Counted from the first letter of the stretch, positions 1 to 9,400 are shown. The stretch is 64,000 bases of DNA from an uncultured Pedobacter sp. (GCF_913776295.1 NZ_CAJYOJ010000013.1:62001-126000), one strand, 5' to 3'. Notes: generated by a model from the letters alone, not told the origin. Numbers and translations are program-made.

Positions 1-2
1 GG

Positions 3-776
3 TTTGCATGGGCATTGGTTTTTGATGGATTTATTTTGGCTTCTGGCCTGATGTTAGTGTATCGATTAAAGGGATTCGAAATATCTAAATGGCACTTTAA
101 GAAAAGCAGGGCAAAGTCTTTGCTCAAACAATCGGCACCACTTATTTTGTCGGCAGTAATGGTTTCTATTTATATGAAGATAGATCAAGTAATGCTAAAA
201 ACTGAGGGAAGTAAAGCTGTGGGGATTTATTCTGCTGCGGCAAAAATAAGTGAGGCATGGTATTTTATACCCGTGGCTATTGTAACCTCGGTTTTCCCAG
301 CACTTATCCTTGCTAGAAAAACGGATCATGAACGTTATCTAAAAAGGTTGCAAAACCTCTACGATTTATTAGTCGCCATAAGCTTGCCAGTGGCGGTAAT
401 CATTACTTTCACATCATCATTTATAATCGATATTATTTACGAGAACCGTTTTGAAGGAGCGGAAACCATGTTACCGATCCATATATGGTCTGGGGTTTTT
501 GTATTTCTTGGAAGTGCAAGTTCTCAGTTTCTGCTTGCAGAAGGTTTCACTAAAATTTCTTTCTATCGAACTGCATGTGGAGCTGTATTAAATATTTTGC
601 TCAATCTTTGGTTAATCCCATTGTACGCAGGAGTTGGAGCCTCGATTGCTACATTAGTTGCCTGTGCAAGCTCCACATTTTATCTTTTATTGATTCCAAA
701 AACACGTAAACAAGGTATTATGATGCTAAAATCATTATTTTTGGTCACCGCATTCCAAAAAATATTTAACCGGTAA
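3..776 (+). CDS. Polysaccharide flippase (Wzx/MATE-like), 5' end cut off by window
   Basis: This is the C-terminal part of a multi-spanning membrane protein of the oligosaccharide flippase (MOP) superfamily, which moves lipid-linked sugar units across the inner membrane. The reading frame is open to the left edge, so the true start lies outside; the first in-window TTG at 15 is not a convincing start. About 257 residues remain, with several hydrophobic segments and a typical cytosolic loop with KIDQVMLKTEGSKAVGIYS. A methyltransferase and a glycosyltransferase follow on the same strand, which fits a surface-polysaccharide locus. The substrate cannot be told from the sequence. Confidence 0.85.
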   Translation, partial: FAWALVFDGFILASGLMLVYRLKGFEISKWHFKKSRAKSLLKQSAPLILSAVMVSIYMKIDQVMLKTEGSKAVGIYSAAAKISEAWYFIPVAIVTSVFPALILARKTDHERYLKRLQNLYDLLVAISLPVAVIITFTSSFIIDIIYENRFEGAETMLPIHIWSGVFVFLGSASSQFLLAEGFTKISFYRTACGAVLNILLNLWLIPLYAGVGASIATLVACASSTFYLLLIPKTRKQGIMMLKSLFLVTAFQKIFNR

Positions 777-986
777 ACGCAGGTACGTTAAGTTTTTGCA
801 AAAAAGGTATAACCTTATCCTTTCAGAATTTGTATATCGGCGAATGATTGAGGTCGCCAATATTAACATTTGGTGTAGATTCAATGTCGGATCCCCCTTC
901 CACCCACATAGAAACGTTAAGACAGGAAAAAAACTTGGTATTTACTAAATTTAACTATTTTTATCGCAATTAATAATACCAGCTCC

Positions 987-1748
987 ATGTTAACTGAAGA
1001 AGTAAAAACAGCCTACGATAATTTTTATACCAACAGCGATGTGGCATGGAGGATGCTCGGGGCAAAATATAAGGCCCAGAACATTGTTGAGGTATGCAAA
1101 GGACTAAAACCCAAAAAAGTGCTTGAGGTTGGCGCCGGAGATGGCAGTATTTTACATTTTTTAAATGAATGGCATTTCGCACCAGAACTTTATGCTTTAG
1201 AAATTGCACAAAGTGGTGTCGACCTAATAAAAGATCGTAACCTCCCCAGCTTAAAAGAAGCCCAGACTTTTGATGGCTATAAAATCCCTTACCAAGATAA
1301 TACATTTGATCTGATTATCCTTGCGCACGTTTTAGAGCATGTAGAGCATGAACGGATACTCATCAGAGAATTAAAACGCGTAGCTAAATATATTGTAGTG
1401 GAAGTACCGAAAGATTACCGTTTTGATGTAGACAAACGCATGAAACACTTCCTTGATTATGGGCACATTAACATGTACACTCCAACTTTGCTCCGGTTTT
1501 TACTACAAAGCGAAGGGCTGGAAATCTTAGCTGATAAGATATCGATGACAGCTACCGAAACCGTAAAATTTAATGAGTTTGTGAATAGAAAAGCAGCTAG
1601 AACATTTACTAAAAGTCTGAAAATAGAACTGGAATATCGCATAAAGAAAACCTTGGGTAATTTACTGGGAAGGAAAAAGCAGGAACAGTTTGCCAATGCC
1701 TATACCGTGTTAACCCAAAAATCAGATCAGGATCTGCAGATATTTTAG
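987..1748 (+). CDS. Class I SAM-dependent methyltransferase
   Basis: The 253-residue protein carries the Rossmann methyltransferase motif I (VLEVGAGDGSILHFL, about residues 46-60) and a motif like DNTFDLIILAHVLEHVEHE further on, as in the Methyltransf_11/25 families. It probably methylates a sugar or other small precursor using S-adenosylmethionine in the cytoplasm. The ATG at 987 is the first good start. It sits between a flippase and a glycosyltransferase on the same strand, so a role in polysaccharide decoration is likely but inferred only from position. Confidence 0.85.
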   Translation: MLTEEVKTAYDNFYTNSDVAWRMLGAKYKAQNIVEVCKGLKPKKVLEVGAGDGSILHFLNEWHFAPELYALEIAQSGVDLIKDRNLPSLKEAQTFDGYKIPYQDNTFDLIILAHVLEHVEHERILIRELKRVAKYIVVEVPKDYRFDVDKRMKHFLDYGHINMYTPTLLRFLLQSEGLEILADKISMTATETVKFNEFVNRKAARTFTKSLKIELEYRIKKTLGNLLGRKKQEQFANAYTVLTQKSDQDLQIF

Positions 1749-1773
1749 GTGGTAAAGAGGATGCTCTGGTTAT

Positions 1774-1879
1774 CGTCATTTCGAGCGAAGTGAAACGGAG
1801 CCGAGAACCACGAAGTGCTCAGCGAAGCTAAATCTATCCAGACAGATCTCTCCATTCCACTGCGTTTCAGTCGAGATGA
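1774..1879. repeat. Dispersed repeat, family A (copy 1)
   Basis: The ends are imperfect inverted repeats: CGTCATTTCGAGCGAAG at the left and a reverse match (ACTGCGTTTCAGTCGAGATGA) at the right. The middle carries CGAGAACCACGAAGTGCTCAG and AGATCTCTCC. Related copies lie at 3491-3632, 25001-25074 and 29126-29227, with a decayed one at 20281-20362. It has no coding capacity and looks like a REP-type palindromic element. Confidence 0.75.
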
Positions 1880-1920
1880 AGAACACTTTAATTAAAAATC
1901 GGTAATTGAAATAAAACAAC

Positions 1921-2838
1921 ATGCAAAACCTTGCTCCTATAGCTCTCTTCGTATACAACCGTCCGCAGCATACTGAGCGCACGTTAGAATTCCTGCAACA
2001 GAACGAACTGGCTGCTGAAAGCTATTTGTATATCTTTTCTGATGGTGCAAAAACCGTTCGGGATGAAGAAAATGTGGTTGCCGTGAGGAAAATCATCAAT
2101 AAAACAAAGGGCTTTAAATCCGTTAAAGTCATCGAGAGAAAGCATAACGCAGGCTTGGCCAATTCGGTAATTGCAGGTGTTACCCAGCTTATAGAAGAAT
2201 ACGGTCAGGTAATTGTTTTTGAAGATGACCTGATTACCTCTCCGCACACTTTGCACTATTTTAACGAAGCCTTAAACCGCTATAGTGAAGAAGAAAAAGT
2301 GATGCATATTGGCGCTTATATGTATCCCTTAAAGGCAAATAACCTTCCTCAATCGTTTTTTTACAGGGCAGCCACCAGTTGGGGTTGGGCTACATGGGGA
2401 AGGGCTTGGAAAAATTTCGAACCAGATATTGATGTTCTGATCAAACAGTTTGATAAAAAGAAAAGAGCTGCGTTTTCCATTGATCATAAAATGAATTTCT
2501 GGAAACAGGTGCAGGACTTTAAAAAAGGGAAAAACAATAGCTGGGCCATAAGATGGTATGCTTCCATATTTTTAAAAGGTGGAATTACACTTAACCCGTC
2601 GCAATCACTCGTAAACAACATTGGCCACGATGGCACTGGCGTACATTCAGGAATCAACGATATTTATAATGTCGTTATCAACCCTAAACCAATTGTCGAA
2701 TTCCCAACAGTAATAGCTGAAGATCCCGTTGCCTATCAGGCCATTAAACGCTTTCTGATTAAGCGAAAAGGTAATATGGTTACCCGGGTGAGGCGTTTCG
2801 TAAAAGAAAAGCTGACACAATATTTTTCCAAAAAATAA
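1921..2838 (+). CDS. Glycosyltransferase, GT-A fold (GT2/GT13-like)
   Basis: The 305-residue protein begins with APIALFVYNRPQHTERTLEFL, the first beta strand and sugar-nucleotide site typical of GT-A enzymes. VIVFEDDLITSPHTL near residue 98 contains the acidic EDD motif expected to hold the metal and nucleotide-sugar. Later, TSWGWATWGRAWKNF is a motif common in Bacteroidota glycosyltransferases of this type. No membrane segment is seen. It is the last gene of the polysaccharide cluster at the left edge; donor and acceptor cannot be predicted. Confidence 0.8.
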   Translation: MQNLAPIALFVYNRPQHTERTLEFLQQNELAAESYLYIFSDGAKTVRDEENVVAVRKIINKTKGFKSVKVIERKHNAGLANSVIAGVTQLIEEYGQVIVFEDDLITSPHTLHYFNEALNRYSEEEKVMHIGAYMYPLKANNLPQSFFYRAATSWGWATWGRAWKNFEPDIDVLIKQFDKKKRAAFSIDHKMNFWKQVQDFKKGKNNSWAIRWYASIFLKGGITLNPSQSLVNNIGHDGTGVHSGINDIYNVVINPKPIVEFPTVIAEDPVAYQAIKRFLIKRKGNMVTRVRRFVKEKLTQYFSKK

Positions 2839-2964
2839 TAACAAGCTACTATCTCTCATCTGATAGCCCATATCACTCCATGTTGTAGGCCGTTGTAAAA
2901 AATGACAAACTTTTTTTGATTGCTCATGTTGCTTTTATACATCGAAACTATAAAAATATAAAAC

Positions 2965-3420
2965 ATGAAAACGACAACAGAAACAGCAGAAGTATTAAAT
3001 GATTTGATCCAAATTAATAACGATCGTATTGAAGGTTATGAAAAAGCCCGTCAGGAATTAAAGGATGAAGATGCCGATTTGAGGACGTTATTTTTGAATA
3101 TGATAAGCGAAAGTCAAAAATATAAAATGGCATTGGCAACAGAAGTGTCTGCTTTGGGTGAAGATATTGAAACCGGAACTACCAATTCAGGTAAAATTTA
3201 CAGGGCCTGGATGGATGTTAAAGCCTTGTTTACCGGCCACGACCGCAAAACAGTGTTAAACAATTGCGAGTTTGGTGAAGATGCTGCACAAAATGCCTAT
3301 AAAATGGCTTTAGAGGCAGATGATATCCCTTCAAATATCAGAGAATTAATTTCAGACCAAAAAGCAGCTTTAAGACAGTCGCACGATGAAATCAAAAGAT
3401 TACGTGACGCTCAGGCTTAA
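2965..3420 (+). CDS. PA2169-type four-helix protein (DUF2383)
   Basis: The 151-residue protein matches the DUF2383/PA2169 family in its opening (TAEVLNDLIQINNDRIEGYEKA), a ferritin-like helical bundle. It is rich in Glu and Lys and has no signal peptide. The family is often linked to stress responses in Bacteroidota but its activity is unknown. It stands alone, with a clear rho-independent terminator just downstream. Confidence 0.8.
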   Translation: MKTTTETAEVLNDLIQINNDRIEGYEKARQELKDEDADLRTLFLNMISESQKYKMALATEVSALGEDIETGTTNSGKIYRAWMDVKALFTGHDRKTVLNNCEFGEDAAQNAYKMALEADDIPSNIRELISDQKAALRQSHDEIKRLRDAQA

Positions 3421-3441
3421 TCAGCAAATCATTACATAATG

Positions 3442-3480
3442 AAAAACCTCCTTTGATCATAATCAGAGGAGGTTTTTCAT
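3442..3480 (+). terminator. Rho-independent terminator after the DUF2383 gene
   Basis: AAAAACCTCCT at 3442-3452 pairs with AGGAGGTTTTT at 3467-3477, with a 14-base loop. The stem ends in a T run, as expected for termination of the upstream + strand gene. Confidence 0.85.
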
Positions 3481-3490
3481 TTTATTATTT

Positions 3491-3632
3491 CGTCATCTTG
3501 ACTGAAGCATTGCGGAATGCCCGCCTGTGCGGACAGGCCTGTCCGGACAGGCGGGGAGATCTATCTCGGCAGATTTAGCTTCGCTGAGCACTTCGTGGTT
3601 CTCGGCTTCATTGCATTTCGCTCGAAATGACG
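3491..3632. repeat. Dispersed repeat, family A (copy 2)
   Basis: It begins CGTCATCTTGACTGAAG and ends with the inverted CGCTCGAAATGACG. An internal GC-rich palindrome (CCGCCTGT..GGACAGGC, doubled) is shared with the copies at 25001-25074 and 29126-29227. It lies between the terminator of the DUF2383 gene and the 3' end of cphA. Confidence 0.75.
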
Positions 3633-3662
3633 ATCTTTTGAAGCGAAAACTCAATTAGGACA

Positions 3663-6278
3663 TTATGATTCCAATTCCCTATCCAAATGTTCAGTAACTC
3701 GCTGGATCGTATTATCAATCGTATTGCTTAAAATGGTAAGGTAAGAACCTTTTTTAGCGGTTTCAATGGCAATCTGTAAACAAGCTGTACTTTTATGGTT
3801 TACAATAATTTCCTTATTAGGATCGATCTCTCTTATGCCTTTAATCAGCAAATCAACCAGTTCCTGCTGTTGCCGGCCACGAAGATATTTCTCCTGGCAG
3901 ATATAAATCTTGTCAAACATCTGGGCAGAAATACGGGCAGTTTCCAAAATATCCTCATCTCTTCTATCTCCTGTTGCCGAAATAATTCCAACCTGTTCTG
4001 TTGCCTCAACACCTTGCAAGAAACCTTTCACGCCATTAAACCCATCAGGATTGTGCGCAAAATCAACCAGTACTTTAAAATCTTTGAACCTGAAAACATT
4101 CATTCTACCTGGTGTATGCGCCGCAGATGGGATAAAGGTTTCTAATGATAAGCGGATATCCTCTGGCTTATATCCCCATAAATAAGTTGCCAGCGTCGCA
4201 GCAAGCACATTCTGGATCATGAAATTTACAGACCCACCAAAAGTTAAAGGAATGTGGGTGGCTTTATCTACCCTTAATTTCCAGTCGCCCGTTTTGATGG
4301 TGATGTATCCATTTTCGTAAATAGCCGCAATACCACCTTTCTTGCAATGCTCTTTTATTACAGGATTATTTTCATCCATGCTAAAATAAGCCACATTGCA
4401 ACGGGCATCTTTGGCAATCCGAACACAATAACCATTATCGGCATTTAAAACGGCCCAGCCTTTCCGGCGCACCGCCCCAATTACAACGGCTTTAACTCTC
4501 GTTAAATCGTCAAGATTATGAATATCAGAAAGCCCCAGGTGATCTTCCTGAATGTTGGTCACCACACCGATATCGCAGGCATTAAATCCTAAACCCGCCC
4601 TCAAAATTCCGCCACGGGCAGTTTCCAGTACCGCAAACTCCACTGTCGGGTCTTTTAAAATGAATTCGGCACTTACCGGTCCGGTGGTATCGCCTTTCAT
4701 CAACATGGTATTGTGCACATACACACCATCACTGGTGGTGAAACCTACACGTTTGCCATTGCTACGGATAATGTGCGCAATTAAGCGCGTGGTGGTGGTT
4801 TTTCCATTGGTTCCCGTTACGGCAATAATCGGGATTTGTGATAATTTACCCTGTGGATATAACATATCAATTACCGGTGCCGCAACGTTACGCGGCAAAC
4901 CTTCGCTCGGTGCCAAATGCATTCTGAAACCCGGGGCAGCATTCACTTCCAATACCACACCTCCATTTTCGGTCAAAGGCTGGGTAAGGTTCTGCGCCAT
5001 AATGTCGATACCGCAGATATCCAATCCGATTACCCTCGAAATCCTCTCGCAGATAAAAATATTCTGTGGGTGAACAATATCGGTCACATCAATGGATGTT
5101 CCGCCAGTACTTAAATTAGCGGTTGATTTCAAATAAACCACCTCTCCCTTTTCCGGAACGGTTTCTAAGGTATATTCTTTTTTGGCTAACAAATCCAACG
5201 TATCACGATCAACTGCTATTTCGGTTAGCACATTTTCATGGCCATAACCACGGCGTGGATCTTCATTTTCCTTGTCAATTAATTCCTGGATGGTATGGAT
5301 ACCGTTTCCTTTTACATGTGCCGGATCGCGTTGCGCCGCAGCAACCACTTTATGATCTATCACCAGCACCCGGAAGTCAAATCCGGTAATGTATTTTTCA
5401 ATAATAACCCTTCTAGAATACGTTTTGGCATACTCAAAAGCTGCCACAGCACCTTCCATTGTTTTTACATTAATGGTTGCACCTTTTCCATGGTTGCCAT
5501 CAAGTGGTTTAAAAACGAGAGGAAATCCCACCTTTTTAACAGCAGCTTCCAGATCATCAGGATTTGAAATGGTTACTCCAGATGCTACCGGAATAGCAGC
5601 TTCTGTAAGTAAACGTTTCGTTTCTTCCTTATTACTGGCAATATCTACTGCAATACTGCTGGTTTTTTCGGTCATGGTGGCCCTAAAACGTACCTGGTTT
5701 TTACCATAGCCCAACTGTACCAACGAACTTTTATTCAATCTAATCCATGGAATGCTTCTCTTTACGGCTTCCTCAACAATCGAACCTGTACTAGGGCCTA
5801 AGGCTTCCAGTTCACGTATTTCCTTCATCCTGCGGATATCGTGTTCCAGATCGTACTCTTCATTGTTGATCAAAGCCTCGGCAATTTTCACCGATGCTTC
5901 GGCAGCATAAACGCCCACCTTCTCTTCCAGGTAACTAAAAACAACATTATAAATGCCTTCGGTTTTGGTCATGCGTGTTCTGCCAAATCCGGTTTCCATA
6001 CCAGCAAGCGTCTGAATTTCAAGCGCAATATGCTCAATTACGTGTCCCATCCAGGTTCCCTCTTTCACACGTGTAAAAAAGCCACCTTCAACACCTTTTG
6101 AGCAACGATGGGTAAACATGCTTGGCAACAATTTCTCCATCCTTTCGCTAAATCCTTCTATTACGTTTGTTGGTTTTTGCTCCAGATCTTCCAGGTCCAA
6201 TCGCATCTGGATCAATTTTTTCCGGTTAATAGACCATATGTTTGGTCCTCTTAATACTTGTATATTTAATATCTTCAT
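3663..6278 (-). CDS. cphA: Cyanophycin synthetase
   Basis: CphA polymerises aspartate and arginine into cyanophycin (multi-L-arginyl-poly-L-aspartate) with ATP. The chosen ATG gives 871 residues starting MKILNIQVLRGPNIWS, the standard N-terminus; a longer frame from 6305 adds only nine unsupported residues. The N-terminal family region has MGHVIEHIALEIQTLAGMETG. The central ATP-grasp region includes PLDGNHGKGATINV and GVVLEVNAAPGFRMH. The C-terminal Mur-ligase-like half has the P-loop VTGTNGKTTTTRL near residue 490 and later HNPDGF and GDRRDEDI. The length matches the family. It is divergent from cphB across about 296 bp, so the two probably share a control region. Confidence 0.96.
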   Translation of the reverse strand: MKILNIQVLRGPNIWSINRKKLIQMRLDLEDLEQKPTNVIEGFSERMEKLLPSMFTHRCSKGVEGGFFTRVKEGTWMGHVIEHIALEIQTLAGMETGFGRTRMTKTEGIYNVVFSYLEEKVGVYAAEASVKIAEALINNEEYDLEHDIRRMKEIRELEALGPSTGSIVEEAVKRSIPWIRLNKSSLVQLGYGKNQVRFRATMTEKTSSIAVDIASNKEETKRLLTEAAIPVASGVTISNPDDLEAAVKKVGFPLVFKPLDGNHGKGATINVKTMEGAVAAFEYAKTYSRRVIIEKYITGFDFRVLVIDHKVVAAAQRDPAHVKGNGIHTIQELIDKENEDPRRGYGHENVLTEIAVDRDTLDLLAKKEYTLETVPEKGEVVYLKSTANLSTGGTSIDVTDIVHPQNIFICERISRVIGLDICGIDIMAQNLTQPLTENGGVVLEVNAAPGFRMHLAPSEGLPRNVAAPVIDMLYPQGKLSQIPIIAVTGTNGKTTTTRLIAHIIRSNGKRVGFTTSDGVYVHNTMLMKGDTTGPVSAEFILKDPTVEFAVLETARGGILRAGLGFNACDIGVVTNIQEDHLGLSDIHNLDDLTRVKAVVIGAVRRKGWAVLNADNGYCVRIAKDARCNVAYFSMDENNPVIKEHCKKGGIAAIYENGYITIKTGDWKLRVDKATHIPLTFGGSVNFMIQNVLAATLATYLWGYKPEDIRLSLETFIPSAAHTPGRMNVFRFKDFKVLVDFAHNPDGFNGVKGFLQGVEATEQVGIISATGDRRDEDILETARISAQMFDKIYICQEKYLRGRQQQELVDLLIKGIREIDPNKEIIVNHKSTACLQIAIETAKKGSYLTILSNTIDNTIQRVTEHLDRELES

Positions 6279-6536
6279 GTAATGTTTTGTCCGTTTTTTT
6301 TGCAAAGAGGAGAATTTAGGAACAACTCTTTATACTCCATATTAAGATTGAAATTGACGACTGTAAATTATGCATTTATTTTGAAAATAGACCTTCCATT
6401 TAGCTAAATCAATTTTAAGCTGTATTTGTTTTATTTTCAAGTACAATCCAGTGAATTTTAGATCAGGGAATTTTAACTTTTTGTTAATAAATTGAAATTC
6501 TTGACAAAAAAAGTCGTGTTTTTTATCTTAAGCCTA

Positions 6537-6544
6537 TATATTTG
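6537..6544 (+). promoter_or_regulatory. Candidate promoter (-7 box) for cphB
   Basis: TATATTTG fits the Bacteroidota -7 consensus TAnnTTTG exactly and lies 30 bases before the cphB ATG. No clear TTG was seen at the usual upstream distance, so support is partial. The rest of the 6279-6574 gap is AT-rich, without an evident operator. Confidence 0.45.
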
Positions 6545-6574
6545 GGTTTTTTGATACACTATAATACACAAAGA

Positions 6575-7450
6575 ATGGTTCCGAAAGGTAAACTCATCAT
6601 CATTGGTGGCGCAATAAATACTGGTAGCTTTGCAGAAACTCAATTTGGACTGCCTGAAAATATGAATTTTTTCGAGCGTGGCATTTTAAAACGGATTACC
6701 ACAGAATCAATAAAAGATACTCAATCCCGTTTCGAAATCATTACCACAGCCTCATTAATGCCTGAAAAGGTTGGTGAAGAATACATTAAAGCTTACGCAC
6801 AATTGGATGTACATAATGTTGGTGTGCTTAATATTACCAATCGAGAAGAAGCCAATTCTGATGAAAATTACGAGCGTATCAGAGCTGCAGAAGTAATTAT
6901 CTTTACCGGTGGCGATCAGCTCCGCCTTTCTTCCATCTTCGGCGGCACTAAAACCCACCAGATCCTGTTAGAAAAATATAGAAACGAACCTGTGGTTATT
7001 GCAGGTACTTCAGCCGGAGCTGCTGCGAGCTCCAAAAACATGATTTATCAGGGTAGCAGTAAGGATGCCTTGCTTAAGGGAGAAGTTAAAATTACCGGAG
7101 GCTTAGGCTTTATTGACGATGTGATTGTAGATACTCATTTTGTTCAGCGCGGCAGAATCGGCCGGTTATTATATGCTGCAGCCAGTAATCCTGGTATTTT
7201 AGGGATCGGACTCGGCGAAGACACCGGGCTTTTCATATCTGATGGCCATAAAATGGAAGCCATAGGCTCCGGAATGGTAATTTTAGTAGATGGCCGCACT
7301 ATGGCCGATACCAATTTAACCGATGTAGAAATGGGGCAGCCTGTTTCTATTAAAAACATGGTGGTACATGTAATGTGCGATGGTGACGTTTACGATCTAA
7401 CAGACCATAGCCTAGTAATCCATCATCCAAAGGTTGTTCCTATTGCCTAA
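6575..7450 (+). CDS. cphB: Cyanophycinase
   Basis: CphB is an exopeptidase (serine peptidase family S51) that cuts cyanophycin into beta-Asp-Arg dipeptides. The 291-residue protein has GTSAGAAA, holding the nucleophile at about Ser146, plus the family segments IIFTGGDQLRLSS and GIGLGEDTGLFI. The ATG at 6575 (MVPKGKLIIIGG) is preferred over a TTG at 6542, because the family starts close to the first beta strand and the TTG overlaps the likely promoter. It is divergent from cphA and upstream of an isoaspartyl peptidase, so it supplies that enzyme's substrate. Confidence 0.95.
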   Translation: MVPKGKLIIIGGAINTGSFAETQFGLPENMNFFERGILKRITTESIKDTQSRFEIITTASLMPEKVGEEYIKAYAQLDVHNVGVLNITNREEANSDENYERIRAAEVIIFTGGDQLRLSSIFGGTKTHQILLEKYRNEPVVIAGTSAGAAASSKNMIYQGSSKDALLKGEVKITGGLGFIDDVIVDTHFVQRGRIGRLLYAAASNPGILGIGLGEDTGLFISDGHKMEAIGSGMVILVDGRTMADTNLTDVEMGQPVSIKNMVVHVMCDGDVYDLTDHSLVIHHPKVVPIA

Positions 7451-7485
7451 AGGTGGAAGGTTGAAGGTTTAGGGTTTAAGGCTTA
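7451..7485 (+). repeat. Heptamer tandem repeat tract, 5 units (AGGTTTA type)
   Basis: Five consecutive 7-mers directly follow the cphB stop codon: AGGTGGA, AGGTTGA, AGGTTTA, GGGTTTA, AGGCTTA. Two more related units (AGGTTTA, GGGTTCA) lie at 7518-7531. The 7-base period is exact. Confidence 0.8.
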
Positions 7486-7598
7486 GAACCATATCCTTAT
7501 GCTTCACGCTATCTTTAAGGTTTAGGGTTCAATAAATTTCAATCATCATGCTGTGGGTATTTTCTCATATCACACATCTCAACACTAAAATCTAACTC

Positions 7599-8441
7599 AT
7601 GAAACTAATCATACATGGCGGTTTCTTCAGCGAATCGTCTACCAACCAGGAAACGAAAAAAGCAAAACAAGATGCCTTAGCTTCAATTGTTACACTTGGG
7701 CACGAGTATTTAAAAACGCATACCGCTTTGGAAACCGTTGTTTATACTGTTGCACTGCTGGAAGATAACGAGCTGTTTAATGCAGGTATTGGTTCGCAGA
7801 TCCAGAGTGACGGAAAAGTAAGGTTGAGTGCGGCCCTGATGGATGGCAAAACGGAGAAATTTAGTGGGGTTATTAATGTAGAAGATGTAAAAAATCCTAT
7901 ACAGATTGCACAGGAACTACTCGCATATGATGACCGAGTATTAAGTGGTGATGGTGCCCGGCAATTTGCCAGAACAAATGGATTTGGACATTTCAATCCC
8001 ATTACTCCACAGCGCCAATCGGAATACGAAGCTAAATTAAACCAAAAGAACAATAAAGGAACGGTAGGCTGCGTAGCGCTTGATGCAAATGGCAACTTAG
8101 CAGCTGCAACATCTACTGGCGGAAAAGGATTTGAAATCCCCTGCCGGGTGAGCGATTCTGCAACCGTAGCAGGCAACTATGCCAATCAGCACGCAGGTAT
8201 ATCCTGTACGGGAGTAGGTGAAGATATTGTAAGCGGTGCTTTGGCTGCAAAAATTGTAACCCGCGTTACCGATGGTTTTTCTTTAAAAGAAGCATCAGAT
8301 AAATCTTTTGCAGAACTTCAAGCTTTTGATGGCTTTGCCGGTGTGGTTGGTATTTCTGCAACAGGTGAAATTTACCATTGCGATTCGCACCCTTACATGG
8401 TTTGGGCATCTTTTGATGTTAATTTACAGGTATTTAGCTGA
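7599..8441 (+). CDS. Isoaspartyl peptidase / plant-type L-asparaginase (Ntn hydrolase)
   Basis: This enzyme type hydrolyses beta-aspartyl dipeptides, here most likely the beta-Asp-Arg released by CphB, giving Asp and Arg. The 280-residue precursor has NAGIGSQIQSDGKV and the autoprocessing site NNKGTVGCVALD. Thr155 in it would become the N-terminal nucleophile after cleavage before Thr. CTGVGEDIV matches the family's CTGxGE segment. It is somewhat shorter than the usual 300-320 residues. The gap to cphB is 148 bp and contains a heptamer repeat, so co-transcription is possible but not certain. Confidence 0.9.
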   Translation: MKLIIHGGFFSESSTNQETKKAKQDALASIVTLGHEYLKTHTALETVVYTVALLEDNELFNAGIGSQIQSDGKVRLSAALMDGKTEKFSGVINVEDVKNPIQIAQELLAYDDRVLSGDGARQFARTNGFGHFNPITPQRQSEYEAKLNQKNNKGTVGCVALDANGNLAAATSTGGKGFEIPCRVSDSATVAGNYANQHAGISCTGVGEDIVSGALAAKIVTRVTDGFSLKEASDKSFAELQAFDGFAGVVGISATGEIYHCDSHPYMVWASFDVNLQVFS

Positions 8442-8458
8442 AATTAGATTTAAAGTAT

Positions 8459-8466
8459 TATTTTTG
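8459..8466 (+). promoter_or_regulatory. Candidate promoter (-7 box) abutting the TPR gene start
   Basis: TATTTTTG matches TAnnTTTG and ends only four bases before the ATG at 8471. A transcript from it would begin at or next to the start codon, that is, leaderless. No TTG was found at the right distance. Confidence 0.35.
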
Positions 8467-8470
8467 TTGC

Positions 8471-9157
8471 ATGACCAAAATTGTATTGGCTTTAATCAGC
8501 CTTTTTGTATCATTACAACTACAAGCTCAAAATCTGGATAAATCTGAGATCCAGGAACCTAATGGTAGTGCGATCAGTATTGCTGTATCTAAGTTTGAAC
8601 TGGAGGATGGAAATTCTTTTTTTCAGGAAGCAGAAGATTTTGAGCGAAAAGGCGATTACAACGAGGCCCTCACCTTATTTGGCAAGGCAGCTTTTGAATA
8701 TAATTCCGTAAAAAACTTCAATAGGTATGGCCTGGCCGTGATCAAGATGAGCAATATGCACTATCAGCTTGGCCGTTTCGCAGATGCTGAACAGATTCTT
8801 TTAAACGTAGCGCTAAAAAATTATTCTAAAACCGGGAACAGGGCGGGAATAATGAATACCTATAACTTATTGGGCAAAGTTTATCTGGCCAATACAAAAT
8901 ATACCCAATCCATGTGGTTCTATACCCAGCAAGGTATTTTGGCAAAACAATTAAAAAGCAACAATGCCTATATCGAATCAATTCTCGGTATTGCTCAGGT
9001 CAAAATTAAAAAGAAGGATTTCACACTTGCGCTGAGAGATCTTAAATCGGCCGAATGGTTGGCCAACTCCATCAAAACCAATCAATATAAAACCCAGATT
9101 AAAGATGCCAGGGAGATGATAGCCAGTAAAACCGGCAAAAAGGTTAATCCAAGCTAA
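8471..9157 (+). CDS. Secreted TPR-repeat protein
   Basis: The 228-residue protein has an N-terminal signal peptide (MTKIVLALISLFVSLQLQAQ) and then several tetratricopeptide-like helix pairs. Examples are AEDFERKGDYNEALTLFGKA, HYQLGRFADAEQILLNVA and YLANTKYTQSMWFY. Such proteins act as protein-binding scaffolds in the periplasm or outer membrane. It lies 29 bp after the isoaspartyl peptidase, but a candidate promoter sits in between. Its partner is unknown. Confidence 0.75.
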   Translation: MTKIVLALISLFVSLQLQAQNLDKSEIQEPNGSAISIAVSKFELEDGNSFFQEAEDFERKGDYNEALTLFGKAAFEYNSVKNFNRYGLAVIKMSNMHYQLGRFADAEQILLNVALKNYSKTGNRAGIMNTYNLLGKVYLANTKYTQSMWFYTQQGILAKQLKSNNAYIESILGIAQVKIKKKDFTLALRDLKSAEWLANSIKTNQYKTQIKDAREMIASKTGKKVNPS

Positions 9158-9325
9158 TTAAGCAGCATATCTTGCTATAAATTCTCTTTACTTATCTATT
9201 TATAATCTGTCAGAGCTTGTAAATAAACAAAGTTGGTTATAGATAAAACAAAAAATAATACTCAACGTTCTACATAAGCAATTGTTAAATAAAGTGCTTT
9301 TAGTTAGATTTGATAAAATTTTAAC

Positions 9326-9357
9326 AAGAGACAGTAATAATGCTGTCTCTTTTTTGT
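9326..9357 (+). terminator. Rho-independent terminator upstream of the tail-specific protease
   Basis: AAGAGACAG (9326-9334) pairs with CTGTCTCTT (9343-9351), followed by T residues. It lies 170 bases after the TPR gene and 44 before the next start, so it ends the upstream transcript or acts as a leader attenuator. Confidence 0.75.
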
Positions 9358-9400
9358 TTTTTTGCTAAAATGGTATCATATTGGCTATATAGAATTGAAA

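Noticed and set aside
777..986. Possible remnant of a gene downstream of the flippase
   Set aside because: Fragments such as TFGVDSMSDPPSTHIETLRQ appear in one frame and look vaguely like a decayed coding sequence, but stops interrupt it and no family could be named.
4552..5073. 173-codon frame opposite cphA
   Set aside because: It lies wholly antisense to a well-supported cphA and reads as a shadow of its codon pattern (Ser/Pro/Thr-rich, no domain).
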